Source of the DNA: Cytophagales bacterium
GTDB lineage: Bacteria; Bacteroidota; Bacteroidia; Cytophagales; 172606-1
Length of the DNA stretch: 64,000 bases
NCBI GenBank assembly: GCA_030446715.1
Contig: JAUJMU010000012.1
Coordinates: forward strand, 1-64,000
Direction: 5' to 3'
Shown here: piece after piece, positions 34,856 through 43,955 of the stretch
How the letters are laid out: every line of letters begins with the position of its first letter
Position numbering within the stretch: the stretch's first letter is position 1
Translations under genes and position numbers: made by a program
The notes under the pieces: model-generated
What the model saw: only the letters and a program-made list of their open reading frames with translations
What the model was told of the DNA's origin: nothing
Databases searched by the model: none

Positions 34856-35738
34856 ATTATTTATCTTTTATACTCCAAATGCTTGTAAGGTAATCAGTCA
34901 AAAGTAACTTTATGCGCTGTTGACATTCATTTAATTTTGCAATAATCTGGGATTAATCTGCCCCGATACAGATCGTGTCTCAACTTGCCGGAAAACCTTC
35001 ATAAGGTTTTGAATCTTATGGAGGTTACGTACAATTTTGCAATTCCGGAAAGTTCAGACGCACAATATATTTCAGACGCACCCTATATATAGACTGCGTC
35101 TGAGCCTTTCGGAAGACCTGTAGGTTTTTAAGTACCCGGACGGAAGCAAACCGGTATTTTCCGGCCTGCCGGCAGACCAGCCGTATTCCCTCTCTGAATC
35201 ATTCAATCCGGATAAGGCGATAAGGCAGAAGTATTGCACAAGCCGGTTTGGCAATTGCCGGGCTATCTTTGGTTTCAGATCAAATGCCGCCGGTACCGGA
35301 GGTCGGTCAGGCGCAGGTCAGTAAACTTCCTTTACAGATTTCTTTGCACACCGGGGCTGGTGGCCCGGCTGGGGAAATATTTTTGTCAGAGCAAGCCTCG
35401 TCCGGCTGGCGGTGAACCTGTCTGGCCAAAGTAAAAAATTTATAATAATTTACCAAGCAGTAAAGATTCTTCTGAGCCTTGCCGGAAAGATTTTCGGGTC
35501 TGTGCCATGCCATTATAAATTCTTCAGAAGCCGTATTTGACAATTCAGGGTAATTATGGTATAAAAGTCAGAATCGGGCTATTTGAAGTTGTAGATTTTT
35601 TTAACAATAAGTTTAAATTTTTATGAATTCCGGTTTTTGTTTCAGCCGGAAAGTAGCTGACGGAAAAAGGAAAGTGATCCGCGTGAGTAGTATTGTTGCA
35701 GTTCTTTTTAACGGATCCGGCAACAGAAAGAAAAAGAT
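34856..35738. other. 883-bp intergenic region, no gene seen
   Basis: Open frames here are short and have no recognisable content. The only structure I see is the AGACGCA repeat cluster at 35053-35103 and a loose inverted repeat near 35464-35530 (ATTCTTCTGAGCC / GGCTTCTGAAGAAT). This gap separates the UbiA-HAD-GtrA-GT39 set from the main glycosyltransferase run, so the set may have its own promoter here. Confidence 0.5.
35053..35103. repeat. AGACGCA direct and inverted repeats
   Basis: TTCAGACGCA occurs at 35053-35062 and again at 35071-35080; TGCGTCTGA at 35095-35103 is the complement of TCAGACGCA. The core AGACGCA/TGCGTCT is the same as in the REP-like palindromes of the RAYT gene at 22 kb. 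It could be a diverged REP, or an operator for the divergent spacer. Confidence 0.55.
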
Positions 35739-36902
35739 TCAGGCCCTTTTTGCCTTATCCCACAATTCAGACTGGCTCTTGTTCAGGTAACGGGCAAGTC
35801 CCAGAAAAACGCTGTAATTCATAAAACTAAAATAGAAGGGAATAAAAAATGCTTTTACTCTCACCTTCTTTCTTTCGAGCAGGTATCCGATGCCGGCAAG
35901 CATATAAAACAGGATCTGGCCGTAAAGAACAGCCTGATAAAAAGTAGAGTAACTGTATAGCAGCACGTTGCTGATCAGTAAGGTCAGCAGGCACAGGGGT
36001 GCTGCCGTCCAGCGCATGACCCGGTGCGAAACATATTGAAAGGTAAGTAGGCCGTACCGGAAGGGATTGAGCAGGGGAGCCAGCCGGACAATGGATTGAA
36101 AGCCCCCGGCGCAGATGCGGATTTTTCTTTTCATTTCCTCCTTTACCGAGAAAGACGGACGCTCCATTGCGTAAGCCTCCGGCTCATATACTACCTTGTA
36201 GCCTTTCCCGGCCAGCCGCATGGAAATCATGAAATCGTCCAGCAGGGTATCTTTTTCGACCGGCGCATAGAGCGCACTGCGCATCGAGAACAGTTCGCCT
36301 GCCGCGCCAACTACCGTATTCAATTCCGAATCCAGCCGTTTCAGCAAAGATTCGTATTTCCAGTAAATGCCTTCCCCGGCTCCGGCAGCATCGGCGCTTT
36401 GACCAGTATCCACTCTCTTCTCACCGGCAACAGCCGCCACCTCAGGGCGTACGTAATGCCGCACCAGCTTTTGCAGTGCATCTTTGTTGAGCATTGTATT
36501 CGCGTCAGAGAAAGCCACTATCGGAGTAGTAACCTGCAGCATCGCCTGATTGATGGCTTCAATTTTTCCCCGCCGGGCACTGCCCCCAATGACCCGGATC
36601 CCTGAAAACCCAGCCAGTATTTCGGGAGTGCCATCGGTGGAACCTTCTGAGACAAACAGGAATTCAAGCTTATTTTCCGGATAGTCGAGTTCAAATGAAT
36701 TGTTTATTTTATCCAGTATACACCCTGCTTCATTGTACGCCGGTACTACCAGCGTAACTGCCGGGAAAAAGGGCACCGGCTTTACGGGCTTTACAAAAAT
36801 TCTCTTCAGCAACACAAGGCCGGCAAGCACAATGCCGTAGCCGAGATAGGTATAGAAAATCAGGAAAAGGGATATCCAGAAAACACTTTCGGTCAGAGGC
36901 AT
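35739..36902 (-). CDS. membrane-anchored GT2 glycosyltransferase
   Basis: 387 aa. An N-terminal membrane helix (ISLFLIFYTYLGYGIVLAGL) precedes a GT-A domain: VTLVVPAYNEAGCILDKINN, EFLFVSEGSTDGTPEIL, GKIEAINQAMLQVTTPIVAF SDANTML (D-A-N in the DXD position), LLDDFMISMRLAGKGYKVVY EPEA. Three or four C-terminal helices follow. This layout is that of processive or membrane-coupled GT2 enzymes of capsule loci. First gene of the block after the long spacer, and last of the main EPS run in transcription order. Confidence 0.88.
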   Translation of the reverse strand: MPLTESVFWISLFLIFYTYLGYGIVLAGLVLLKRIFVKPVKPVPFFPAVTLVVPAYNEAGCILDKINNSFELDYPENKLEFLFVSEGSTDGTPEILAGFSGIRVIGGSARRGKIEAINQAMLQVTTPIVAFSDANTMLNKDALQKLVRHYVRPEVAAVAGEKRVDTGQSADAAGAGEGIYWKYESLLKRLDSELNTVVGAAGELFSMRSALYAPVEKDTLLDDFMISMRLAGKGYKVVYEPEAYAMERPSFSVKEEMKRKIRICAGGFQSIVRLAPLLNPFRYGLLTFQYVSHRVMRWTAAPLCLLTLLISNVLLYSYSTFYQAVLYGQILFYMLAGIGYLLERKKVRVKAFFIPFYFSFMNYSVFLGLARYLNKSQSELWDKAKRA

Positions 36903-36962
36903 AGAGTCAGAATCGCTAGTTGTTGTTTATCAGTTGTTTTACAGTACTTCCGGAGAGCGTTG

Positions 36963-37928
36963 TCAGTAGTATTCATCCAGATAATGGAATACATCTTCCT
37001 CACTTCTGGCATGCAGGACTCTTGCCCCCGACAGGGCAGGAAAAATAGTTGAGAATTCATTGAAGGAATGTTCTACTCCGCTTTTGGACAATACAATGTT
37101 GGTTCCGCCGAAATAGCTGGCCAGTGCGGCGGTGCCACCGTGAACAGATATAAAGTGGCTGCAATTGGCATAAACCATCAGCTGAAGATGATTGAAGTTG
37201 TTTGCCGGAGACTTATGCTGAAGGTATAAATCTTCAAGCAGAATGACTTCCGGGTGCTTTTCCCGCAGCCACCCGTATTCGTCCAGATCAAGGATATCGC
37301 TGTTGTCAGATACGATCCGGCTGGAAAGAGGCCGGTTGTAAATAATCTGGTACTTATTCCCCAATGAAGCTATGATCTTTTCCAGAACCGGGACACTCAG
37401 AAAGTTGAGCGGAGCCTGATTCCATTCAATGTTGAATTTGTTGGCAATAACCAATACCGGTTTTGCAAAGCGAAACACATCATTGCTGTATTTTTCCTTC
37501 AGCGGTACTCGCTTCCATTTACTGAAGCTGAAAGTAAGGCTATGGGTCATATTGGGAACTTCAAACTTTTTTGCGTCATATTCCCAGTCTCTCTGCTCAT
37601 GCTTTTCTTCGTGATCGGGGCTGAAAAAATACAGTTCCCGGGTGCTTTTGCAGGATATGGTTTTATCCAAGGTTCCGTTCAGGTGATGCCAGTAGGCAAA
37701 AGGCAGAACAAAAGTCAGCTCCTGCTGAAACTCACCGTAGTACTCTATCACTTTATATTTTTTTTTCCCCAGATAGTCTCTGAAAAGATACTTTACCTGA
37801 AACAATCTGGAAAAATAATTATCCCGGAGGTAGTAACGGTGTTTTTTCCGGATACCCGGATGTTTCAGCAGGGCAACAAGGTATAAAGATTTTAAAATCA
37901 AATCTCTCATAAAACGAAGGAGGGTCAT
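36963..37928 (-). CDS. unrecognised protein of the EPS locus, possibly GT-B glycosyltransferase
   Basis: 321 aa without membrane helices. I recognise no family by name. The C-terminal third has HFISVHGGTAALASYFGGTN IVLSKSGVEHSF, the sort of glycine-rich 'SVHGG.A.L..yfg...' loop seen in GT-B enzymes such as GT9 and GT61, and an earlier block, KPVLVIANKFNIEWNQAPLN FLSV, that fits the start of a second Rossmann domain. The middle holds KYQIIYNRPLSSRIVSDNSD. Its place among glycosyltransferases supports a sugar-related role. AT-rich codon use relative to the housekeeping genes. Confidence 0.55.
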   Translation of the reverse strand: MTLLRFMRDLILKSLYLVALLKHPGIRKKHRYYLRDNYFSRLFQVKYLFRDYLGKKKYKVIEYYGEFQQELTFVLPFAYWHHLNGTLDKTISCKSTRELYFFSPDHEEKHEQRDWEYDAKKFEVPNMTHSLTFSFSKWKRVPLKEKYSNDVFRFAKPVLVIANKFNIEWNQAPLNFLSVPVLEKIIASLGNKYQIIYNRPLSSRIVSDNSDILDLDEYGWLREKHPEVILLEDLYLQHKSPANNFNHLQLMVYANCSHFISVHGGTAALASYFGGTNIVLSKSGVEHSFNEFSTIFPALSGARVLHARSEEDVFHYLDEYY

Positions 37929-37999
37929 TTAATTAATGACTACTTTGGCCCTGTTCATTCAGGCAGGAGGAGCAACCTGTAAATAACATTCCTGCTGCT

Positions 38000-38158
38000 T
38001 CAAAAACCTTTTGACGGGTATACTTTATTGATTTTCACCATTTTATCTTTGGTAGTGAACTGCCAGTTGGTGCTGATGTTGATTTTGTTTCCTTTCTTCT
38101 GCCAGTCTGCGACCAGTTCCCTGAGTTTTTCAGGACAGTTTGGGATAAAAATATACTA
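38000..38158 (-). pseudogene. C-terminal fragment of an IS630-type transposase
   Basis: Minus-strand reading ends KLSEKLRELVADWQKKGNKI NISTNWQFTTKDKMVKINKV YPSKGF, stop at 38000-38002. This matches the tail of IS630-like proteins, which end in '...NWQFTTKDARIKLKRLYP'. It lies in the gap between two EPS genes and shows that the locus has been invaded before. No other part is present. Confidence 0.6.
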
Positions 38159-38160
38159 AC

Positions 38161-39009
38161 TCACCTGATCTGGTCAAGTTGATCTAAAACTATTGTATCT
38201 TTCTTGATATCAAATTTCCGTGCGAAGAGCCGGGTTGAAGACCTTAGGGATGGCAAATCATCAATGGTCAGAATTTTAGGACTACTACCTCCATGAGACC
38301 AGTCAATGTAGCGCAGGTTATTATTAATAATAGATGTTGATAAAGATGAGTTTAACAAAATTGTATGAATCAAAAACTCGTCTGACCCCCACGTTAGCTT
38401 GGCGAATCTTTTAAGTTGAGGGTGCATATCCATAAAATTTACAAGGTAAGCAGCGCAATCGCGGCTCAGCGTGTACCATCCACCCATATTGCCGCCATAT
38501 ATTTTATTAAATAAAGGAAAAATCCTGCTTGGCAGTAAATAATTAAGAAGTTCTTGAAAAATATACTTCCCAGGAAAGGCAAATTCATTTAAATGATACT
38601 GCGTTATACGGCTCTTATTAATTTGCCACCACTCTGAATCATAAGAATAATATTCAAGAAAAGAATAACCGATATGTTCCTTCAAAAAATCGTGAATAGC
38701 CTCTGGTGGCTTAATTAAATAATCTTCACCACTCATCAGATTAATAAAATCATAGGATACCGGACTTCGTATGATTTCACGAAATCCTTCAAGTGCTGCT
38801 TGAGTTAAGCTAAAGCCTCCCCATGTTACATTATGCCTGTACTTTATAAATCGAATATTAGGCAATAATGCTAAAGGAGCAAATACATGATAGTTGGTTT
38901 TTGCATCTAGATGAATAAAAACATCAGATTGAGGATGTGTTAACCTTCGTATTAGTCGTTCCAGTTGATCAGGGGACTTGTGAGCTAAAATTAAGTGGGC
39001 AATTCTCAT
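38161..39009 (-). CDS. GT14 (core-2/I-branching type) glycosyltransferase
   Basis: 282 aa. The start MRIAHLILAHKSPDQLERLI RRL, then VFIHLDAKTNYHVF, RHNVTWGGFSLTQAALEGFR, YDFINLMSGEDYLIKPPEAI and the later NKIYGGNMGGWYTLSRDCAA Y and KLTWGSDEFLIHTILLNS match the beta-1,6-N-acetylglucosaminyltransferase (branch) family. Bacterial members decorate exopolysaccharides, often with xylose or GlcNAc. Cytoplasmic, no membrane segment. It ends three bases from the IS630 fragment. The 224 bases upstream are AT-rich and hold no gene. Confidence 0.88.
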   Translation of the reverse strand: MRIAHLILAHKSPDQLERLIRRLTHPQSDVFIHLDAKTNYHVFAPLALLPNIRFIKYRHNVTWGGFSLTQAALEGFREIIRSPVSYDFINLMSGEDYLIKPPEAIHDFLKEHIGYSFLEYYSYDSEWWQINKSRITQYHLNEFAFPGKYIFQELLNYLLPSRIFPLFNKIYGGNMGGWYTLSRDCAAYLVNFMDMHPQLKRFAKLTWGSDEFLIHTILLNSSLSTSIINNNLRYIDWSHGGSSPKILTIDDLPSLRSSTRLFARKFDIKKDTIVLDQLDQIR

Positions 39010-39233
39010 AGTTCAATATAAAAAATGTAGTGTTGAGAACCATTTTTAATGGCGACCTATTTTCTTTATAAAATTTTTCAATGACCTTAATTATAGATTT
39101 CCGGATGAGAAACGGCGAAAGTCTTTGAATTCATGAGAAGTTTTTGTTTTGGAGGTCTCTTTCTTGATTGCAATAAATTTTTTTCTTCAAAAAGCCTTTC
39201 AGATGAAAAAGCTAAAATTAATATGTGAACCAG

Positions 39234-40154
39234 TTACTTAAAGGAAGACAAGGCAAGTTTGTTTAGAATGTTCAGAGTCTTCTTTACATACCTCATAGGT
39301 TCGCTGATAGGAATGAAATTCTTCCAAAGAGTTAAATCGAGATACTGAAAAAAAACTTTCTTATACTCTTCTGAAAAGTAATATGATTTGTAAATAGGTT
39401 TTCTCTCAACGAAATGAATCAGATGCGCCTCTGCATTGTACTCGGAAGCAAAGTGATTCCAGAGAGGATCCAGTTCCAGCCATTGGTTTGCCAAAACTAC
39501 ATTCAATCCATACTGATCGGGATAGTTTATAAACTTCATATTGGCATTTACGCATTCGATTACCTTTTCGGCTATCTTGTTTTTTGTGAACTGCGCTACG
39601 TCAATCACCATCAATCCGGTATTGAAATATCTGGTGTCTTCCGTGAATCCCAGCTCACGGAAGTTGGCTATTCCGCCCCAGCTGTTGCTCATCACTTTGA
39701 TTCTGGGATCCTGTACGGCTGCGATTATTCTGCCTTCCAGATGCTGATTCCAGAGAATGCTCACGTCCTTCTGAAGGATCATGTCAACATCCAGATAAAT
39801 AGCTTTTTTTACGTGTCCGGGTAAAAGACCAGGAATAAACAGCCGCATGTAAATGTTCATCGGATATGAACTTTTATCGGTAGGCAGACTGATATTTGCC
39901 GGCAGGCAGTCTTCCATCTTCATCCAATGCAGCGCAGTCATGTCCGGCTTTATGGATTGCTGCAACATTTCCTTACTGTTTTCGGACACTTTGTCCCCGA
40001 CAAGGTAAATGCTCAGTTTCTCTCCGGTAGTGTGATTGGATTCGATTGATTTGAGCAGCGCCGCCAGAAGGACGATGTAATAGTTATCGGTGATGGCAAA
40101 AATGGTTATTTCGTCAGCTTCTTCTATACACATGGAAGGAAAGGGGGTTAACAT
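39234..40154 (-). CDS. GT8 family glycosyltransferase
   Basis: 306 aa. GT8 hallmarks: EITIFAITDNYYIVLLAALL KSIESNH at the N-terminus, YMRLFIPGLLPGHVKKAIYL DVDMILQKDV with the DXD metal site (D-V-D), then YFNTGLMVIDVAQF and YPDQYGLNVVLANQWLELDP LWN. GT8 enzymes are retaining galactosyl- or glucosyltransferases acting on lipopolysaccharide or capsule. The start may be 39 or so bases further in; MLTPFPSMCIEEAD is not conserved. It lies 19 bases after the GT4 gene and is probably cotranscribed. Confidence 0.9.
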   Translation of the reverse strand: MLTPFPSMCIEEADEITIFAITDNYYIVLLAALLKSIESNHTTGEKLSIYLVGDKVSENSKEMLQQSIKPDMTALHWMKMEDCLPANISLPTDKSSYPMNIYMRLFIPGLLPGHVKKAIYLDVDMILQKDVSILWNQHLEGRIIAAVQDPRIKVMSNSWGGIANFRELGFTEDTRYFNTGLMVIDVAQFTKNKIAEKVIECVNANMKFINYPDQYGLNVVLANQWLELDPLWNHFASEYNAEAHLIHFVERKPIYKSYYFSEEYKKVFFQYLDLTLWKNFIPISEPMRYVKKTLNILNKLALSSFK

Positions 40155-40173
40155 CCTGATTTAAATTATACTT

Positions 40174-41499
40174 TTAATAAGGATATAGTTTTTTAATAAT
40201 ACTTAAAAACAATACCTTTTTGATCGGGAAGAAGCGGTTTTTTCCGGTTGCTTCTGGCAATCTGTTCGTGCATTTTGCAGCACTGAAGGCATCTCCTTTA
40301 ATGTAGTCAGATGCACAGGTCTCTTCAATTGCACGATATATTTCATTTACACAATTTTCCCAAGTATGGGTGGCTGCAAAAGCTTTTCTGGCTTTAACTA
40401 CCGGAGGGGAATTATCGGTAAGAGCGCAAGTGATCATCTGAATATAATCCTCCGTGGTCTCTGCTAAATATACATGCTTAGCAAATGTTTCTGCCATAGC
40501 TTCTGTTTTAGTAGCAACTATGGGTTTACCCATTGCTAAATATTCATCTACTTTCAGAGGGTAATTGCCAACCGTAATGTGATTGATCAGCTGCGGATTC
40601 AGACATACGTCAAATCCTTTAATGTATGATGGTATATTGTCAATATGTTTAGGTCCCAGAAAGTGTACATTTTTCATTTTATGTAATTGAGAGGAGGCAA
40701 AAACCTCATCTGCTGGTCCAACCAAAACAATATTCCACTCTGGTTTTGCTCTAGCTATACTCATTAAAAGATTTATATCCAGTCGAATAGATGAAAGTGC
40801 TCCGGCGTACCCGATGATTGGCCCAGGTATTGCCCCAAGGTCTGAAGGCAGCCCTGCAACCTTATCTTCATTGAAGTGCTCCAGGTTACAGCCCTGGCCT
40901 ATGTAAAAGGAATTCTTATTGTACTGATTCAGGAATTTGGTCAGAAAGTGTGAATTCGCAACCCCGATATCGTACTTTTCTATAAGCTGTGGCTCCAGCC
41001 GCTGGCCGTGCTTTTTCCAGTAATCAACTCCCAGCAGAAAGTCCCGGCTGTAATAAATTGAAAGAGCCGGTTTGAGGTATTCAGGAGCATAGAATCCTCT
41101 TACAAAGTGATTGTCGTTGAAAAAGATATAATCTTTAAAATCCAGCTGCTGGAGTGCGGCAGATACATCCTTCAGAAATCTTTTGTTGTTTACTTTATTA
41201 AAAAAATCATGAATTTTCGGACTGCTTATCCAGTTCACGGATTCCAGAACGCAGGATGTATTTAAAATCCAGATGTTCTCGTTCCATCTGACCAGTTTAT
41301 TTTCGTTGTTCCGGGGGCTCCGTCCCTGTATTTTCTCCCTGAGCAGGGTAGCCCTGTCAACAGGAGGATTTACAAATAACACCCGATTGTTTTTCGCTAG
41401 AACTTTAGCAATACTTCTTCCATTAAAACCTATTTCTAAATTCCATGGCTGAGAGCCTATTATTACAAAATCTCGGTCTCTAACGGCAAAGGATGTCAT
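40174..41499 (-). CDS. GT4-like glycosyltransferase (paralogue of 43956-45137)
   Basis: 441 aa, GT-B fold. It begins DFVIIGSQPWNLEIGFNGRS IAKVLAKNNRVLFVNPPVDR, has PGPIIGYAGALSSIRLDINL L and VHFLGPKHIDNIPSYIKGFD VCLNPQLINHITVGNYPLKV DEYLAMGKPIVAT, the C-terminal donor-binding domain of GT1/GT4 enzymes. The order and many blocks (NNKRFLKDVSAALQQLDF, YWKKHGQRLEPQLI, SFYIGQG) are shared with the gene at 43956-45137, so the two are paralogues within one locus. Acceptor and donor unknown. Confidence 0.9.
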   Translation of the reverse strand: MTSFAVRDRDFVIIGSQPWNLEIGFNGRSIAKVLAKNNRVLFVNPPVDRATLLREKIQGRSPRNNENKLVRWNENIWILNTSCVLESVNWISSPKIHDFFNKVNNKRFLKDVSAALQQLDFKDYIFFNDNHFVRGFYAPEYLKPALSIYYSRDFLLGVDYWKKHGQRLEPQLIEKYDIGVANSHFLTKFLNQYNKNSFYIGQGCNLEHFNEDKVAGLPSDLGAIPGPIIGYAGALSSIRLDINLLMSIARAKPEWNIVLVGPADEVFASSQLHKMKNVHFLGPKHIDNIPSYIKGFDVCLNPQLINHITVGNYPLKVDEYLAMGKPIVATKTEAMAETFAKHVYLAETTEDYIQMITCALTDNSPPVVKARKAFAATHTWENCVNEIYRAIEETCASDYIKGDAFSAAKCTNRLPEATGKNRFFPIKKVLFLSIIKKLYPY

Positions 41500-41599
41500 A
41501 AATCTGTAGTAAAATTAAATGTGTATACTTCTTAAATTCTTAATCAATAGCTTAATTAAGAATATACCGTGCGTTTTTGCCTCTGCGGTTCCACAAAAT

Positions 41600-42970
41600 C
41601 TAAGGGTGAATACTGCGTCTGGCTGACATAAATCTGAAAAGGGAAACAGTGATGGTTACAATGTCTTTTGTATAGAAAAGCCTTACGTACCGGAATACGT
41701 TCCAGAATTTTACGTCTAACTCTCTCCGTAAAAAAAATGAATTGATTACTACCGATGTCATCAGTGAAAAAAGCGAACCCCAGAACACCCCGATCAGGCC
41801 GTATAAACGGAGTAACGTATAGCAGAGCACTACGCTGGTGACCGCATTGAACAGCAACAGGTAGAAGTTGATATCAGGCTTGCCCAGGGAGTCCATCACC
41901 GTCCCGAACTGACGGGTAAAGGGAACCAGCAGCATGAGCAGGATTGAAACTCTCAGGTATGGTACCGCGTGGATATACGCCTCCCCAGCTATGAGCCATA
42001 TGATTTCATGGGCAAAGATTTCTACGAAAATCACCGCCGGAATATTGAAGGCCAATAGCCACGCCACGGATTTTTCGTACAGGTGTCTGACTGAATCTTT
42101 TCCGTTTTTTTCGGCCCGGATTGCACTTTGGGGAAAAACGATGGTGGCCAGCGTGGAAACCGGCACCTCAGCCAGCGTGTTTACGCGGGAGACAGTCCCG
42201 AATACGGCCAGTGAAGCCGGTGATAACACACTGCTCAGCAGGATCTGATTGATGATTCCCGATAACGTTGATCCGAGGCTGGTTCCAAGAGAAAACTTGC
42301 CGTAATTATAAAGTTGTTTCATCCACCCGGCATCCAGACTTTTTGAAAACCTCAGATACTTTCTGGACTGCAGATAAGCAACACCCGAAGCCAGTGCTGC
42401 AAAACCGGTCATCAGAAAAGTCAGTTGCATCAGATGTAGTGAAATGCCCCACAGGGATAAAGCCAGAATTGTAAAGAAAAAGAACCCCTGGCGGATGAAA
42501 TTAGTCACAAAGACGCCCCTCAGATCCAGATTTGCCTGCTGGATGAAATTGAACTGCGACCCGGGCAGCGAAGCCAGCAGGGTCAGGATGTAGAACACAA
42601 GCATAGGTTCTAACCGGGGAGCGCCGCTCCATTGGCCGATACTCCGGGCGGTGAGCAGAAAGATCAATGCCACTAACCCGCAAAACACAAAATTGAGGGC
42701 AAAAGAGGCCGTCAGAATCTTTCTGTAGTCGGCATCCGCTGTAGCAGCCGAGTATTTGATCTGGGCATTCTGAATCAACCCGTTGCGTGTTACTTCAACC
42801 AGGGAGGTGATGGCCAAGAAAAGGGACCAGACACCAAAGTCTTCTTTTGACAGTTGCCTGACCAGAATGAAAAACCCGCCGAAGCTGAACCCAATGGAGG
42901 TAAGCTGCAATAAAAACGTGTATGTGCCTGATTTAATCCAGTAAGAAGATACAGCGGAAGCATTATTCAT
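41600..42970 (-). CDS. wzx: Wzx-type oligosaccharide flippase
   Basis: 456 aa with 12-14 membrane helices, MOP superfamily. The N-terminal pattern YWIKSGTYTFLLQLTSIGFS FGGFFILVRQLSKEDFGVWS LFLA is the common start of polysaccharide flippases, and the later KQLYNYGKFSLGTSLGSTLS G..NQILLSSVLSPASLAVF GTVSR is the second-lobe repeat. It should move the undecaprenyl-linked repeat unit across the inner membrane. I chose ATG at 42970; the 23 residues before it (open to 43039) are not family-like. The gene follows the GT2 at 43049 by 78 bases. Confidence 0.9.
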   Translation of the reverse strand: MNNASAVSSYWIKSGTYTFLLQLTSIGFSFGGFFILVRQLSKEDFGVWSLFLAITSLVEVTRNGLIQNAQIKYSAATADADYRKILTASFALNFVFCGLVALIFLLTARSIGQWSGAPRLEPMLVFYILTLLASLPGSQFNFIQQANLDLRGVFVTNFIRQGFFFFTILALSLWGISLHLMQLTFLMTGFAALASGVAYLQSRKYLRFSKSLDAGWMKQLYNYGKFSLGTSLGSTLSGIINQILLSSVLSPASLAVFGTVSRVNTLAEVPVSTLATIVFPQSAIRAEKNGKDSVRHLYEKSVAWLLAFNIPAVIFVEIFAHEIIWLIAGEAYIHAVPYLRVSILLMLLVPFTRQFGTVMDSLGKPDINFYLLLFNAVTSVVLCYTLLRLYGLIGVFWGSLFSLMTSVVINSFFLRRELDVKFWNVFRYVRLFYTKDIVTITVSLFRFMSARRSIHP

Positions 42971-43048
42971 TTGGTATTCATTTAAAAGATGTGGATGCAG
43001 TTCCGGTGGAAGCTCTCTGTGCCACTGCCCGAATTGCACATTAGCGGG

Positions 43049-43891
43049 TTATGCTTTGGACGGAAGGCGGGAATGAAAATTATTGAAAAACCGCTTTAAT
43101 TCTTTACGAAGACGTACGGAAAGAGCAGTAAAAAAGGTGCCATCCTTTTGCAAGGTTCTGATGCCTGTCCAGGCGCGGGCTTTGCCGGACCTGACCTGTC
43201 TGATTTTTCCGTACGGCATCAAATCCAGGCAGAGCTGGCCGTCCTCTCCCCGCCGGTTTATTTTGATAAAGCCGATTTTGAGGCCGTATTCTTTCACGTA
43301 TCCCATGCTGAGACCGTAGGCATTGAAGTAAGGCCGCTTGATGTGGCGTACTTCGCTGATCACATCCTTCATGACTTCCCATACCGTCAGTTTCCAGCGG
43401 GGAAATCCCTTTTCACTGATAAAAGAGTACCGTCCGTACACAAGCACCACTTCCGGCTGCTGAAGTACCCGCATCATTTCATCCACCCAGCAGGGCGGGT
43501 AAAAACAGTCGGCATCAGCCGTCAGGATGTATTTGCCAAGCGCATTTTCCTGCCCCAGCTGCCGGGCGGGTCCGGCTCCCTGGACTGGTTCAAAAAACGA
43601 CCGGATGTGCAGCCGGTCCAGTGTCTGCTGGGTTCTGTCGGTGCTGTTGTTGTTGACTACTATAATCTCAAACGGTATCTGGGTATGCATTCCGGCAAGG
43701 CTTGTCATGCAGTTCAGGATATTGACTTCTTCGTTCCAGGCGGCGATCACAATACTGACCAGGGGCTGTCTGCTCTGAACGGCATCCAGTTTTTTATTGA
43801 TGGCAGCAAAGAACGAATCAGGAATATCATCATACTTCTGGTAAGGGAGCTGATAGTCGGACAGCCACGACGGATTTCTGGAGATTCTCAT
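43049..43891 (-). CDS. GT2 family glycosyltransferase
   Basis: 280 aa GT-A enzyme. QPLVSIVIAAWNEEVNILNC MTSL, then FEIIVVNNNSTDRTQQTLD, GPARQLGQENALGKYILTAD ADCFYPPCWVDEM (D-A-D as DXD) and VLVYGRYSFIS are the standard motifs. A basic C-terminus (RLRKELKRFFNNFHSRLPSK) may touch the membrane; one weak hydrophobic stretch only. Belongs to the EPS run; donor sugar unknown. Confidence 0.88.
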   Translation of the reverse strand: MRISRNPSWLSDYQLPYQKYDDIPDSFFAAINKKLDAVQSRQPLVSIVIAAWNEEVNILNCMTSLAGMHTQIPFEIIVVNNNSTDRTQQTLDRLHIRSFFEPVQGAGPARQLGQENALGKYILTADADCFYPPCWVDEMMRVLQQPEVVLVYGRYSFISEKGFPRWKLTVWEVMKDVISEVRHIKRPYFNAYGLSMGYVKEYGLKIGFIKINRRGEDGQLCLDLMPYGKIRQVRSGKARAWTGIRTLQKDGTFFTALSVRLRKELKRFFNNFHSRLPSKA

Positions 43892-43955
43892 TGTCTGCGT
43901 TTTATGAAGATTATGTTCAGGTACACTGTCGGAAAACTGATTTTTTTCCTATTGC

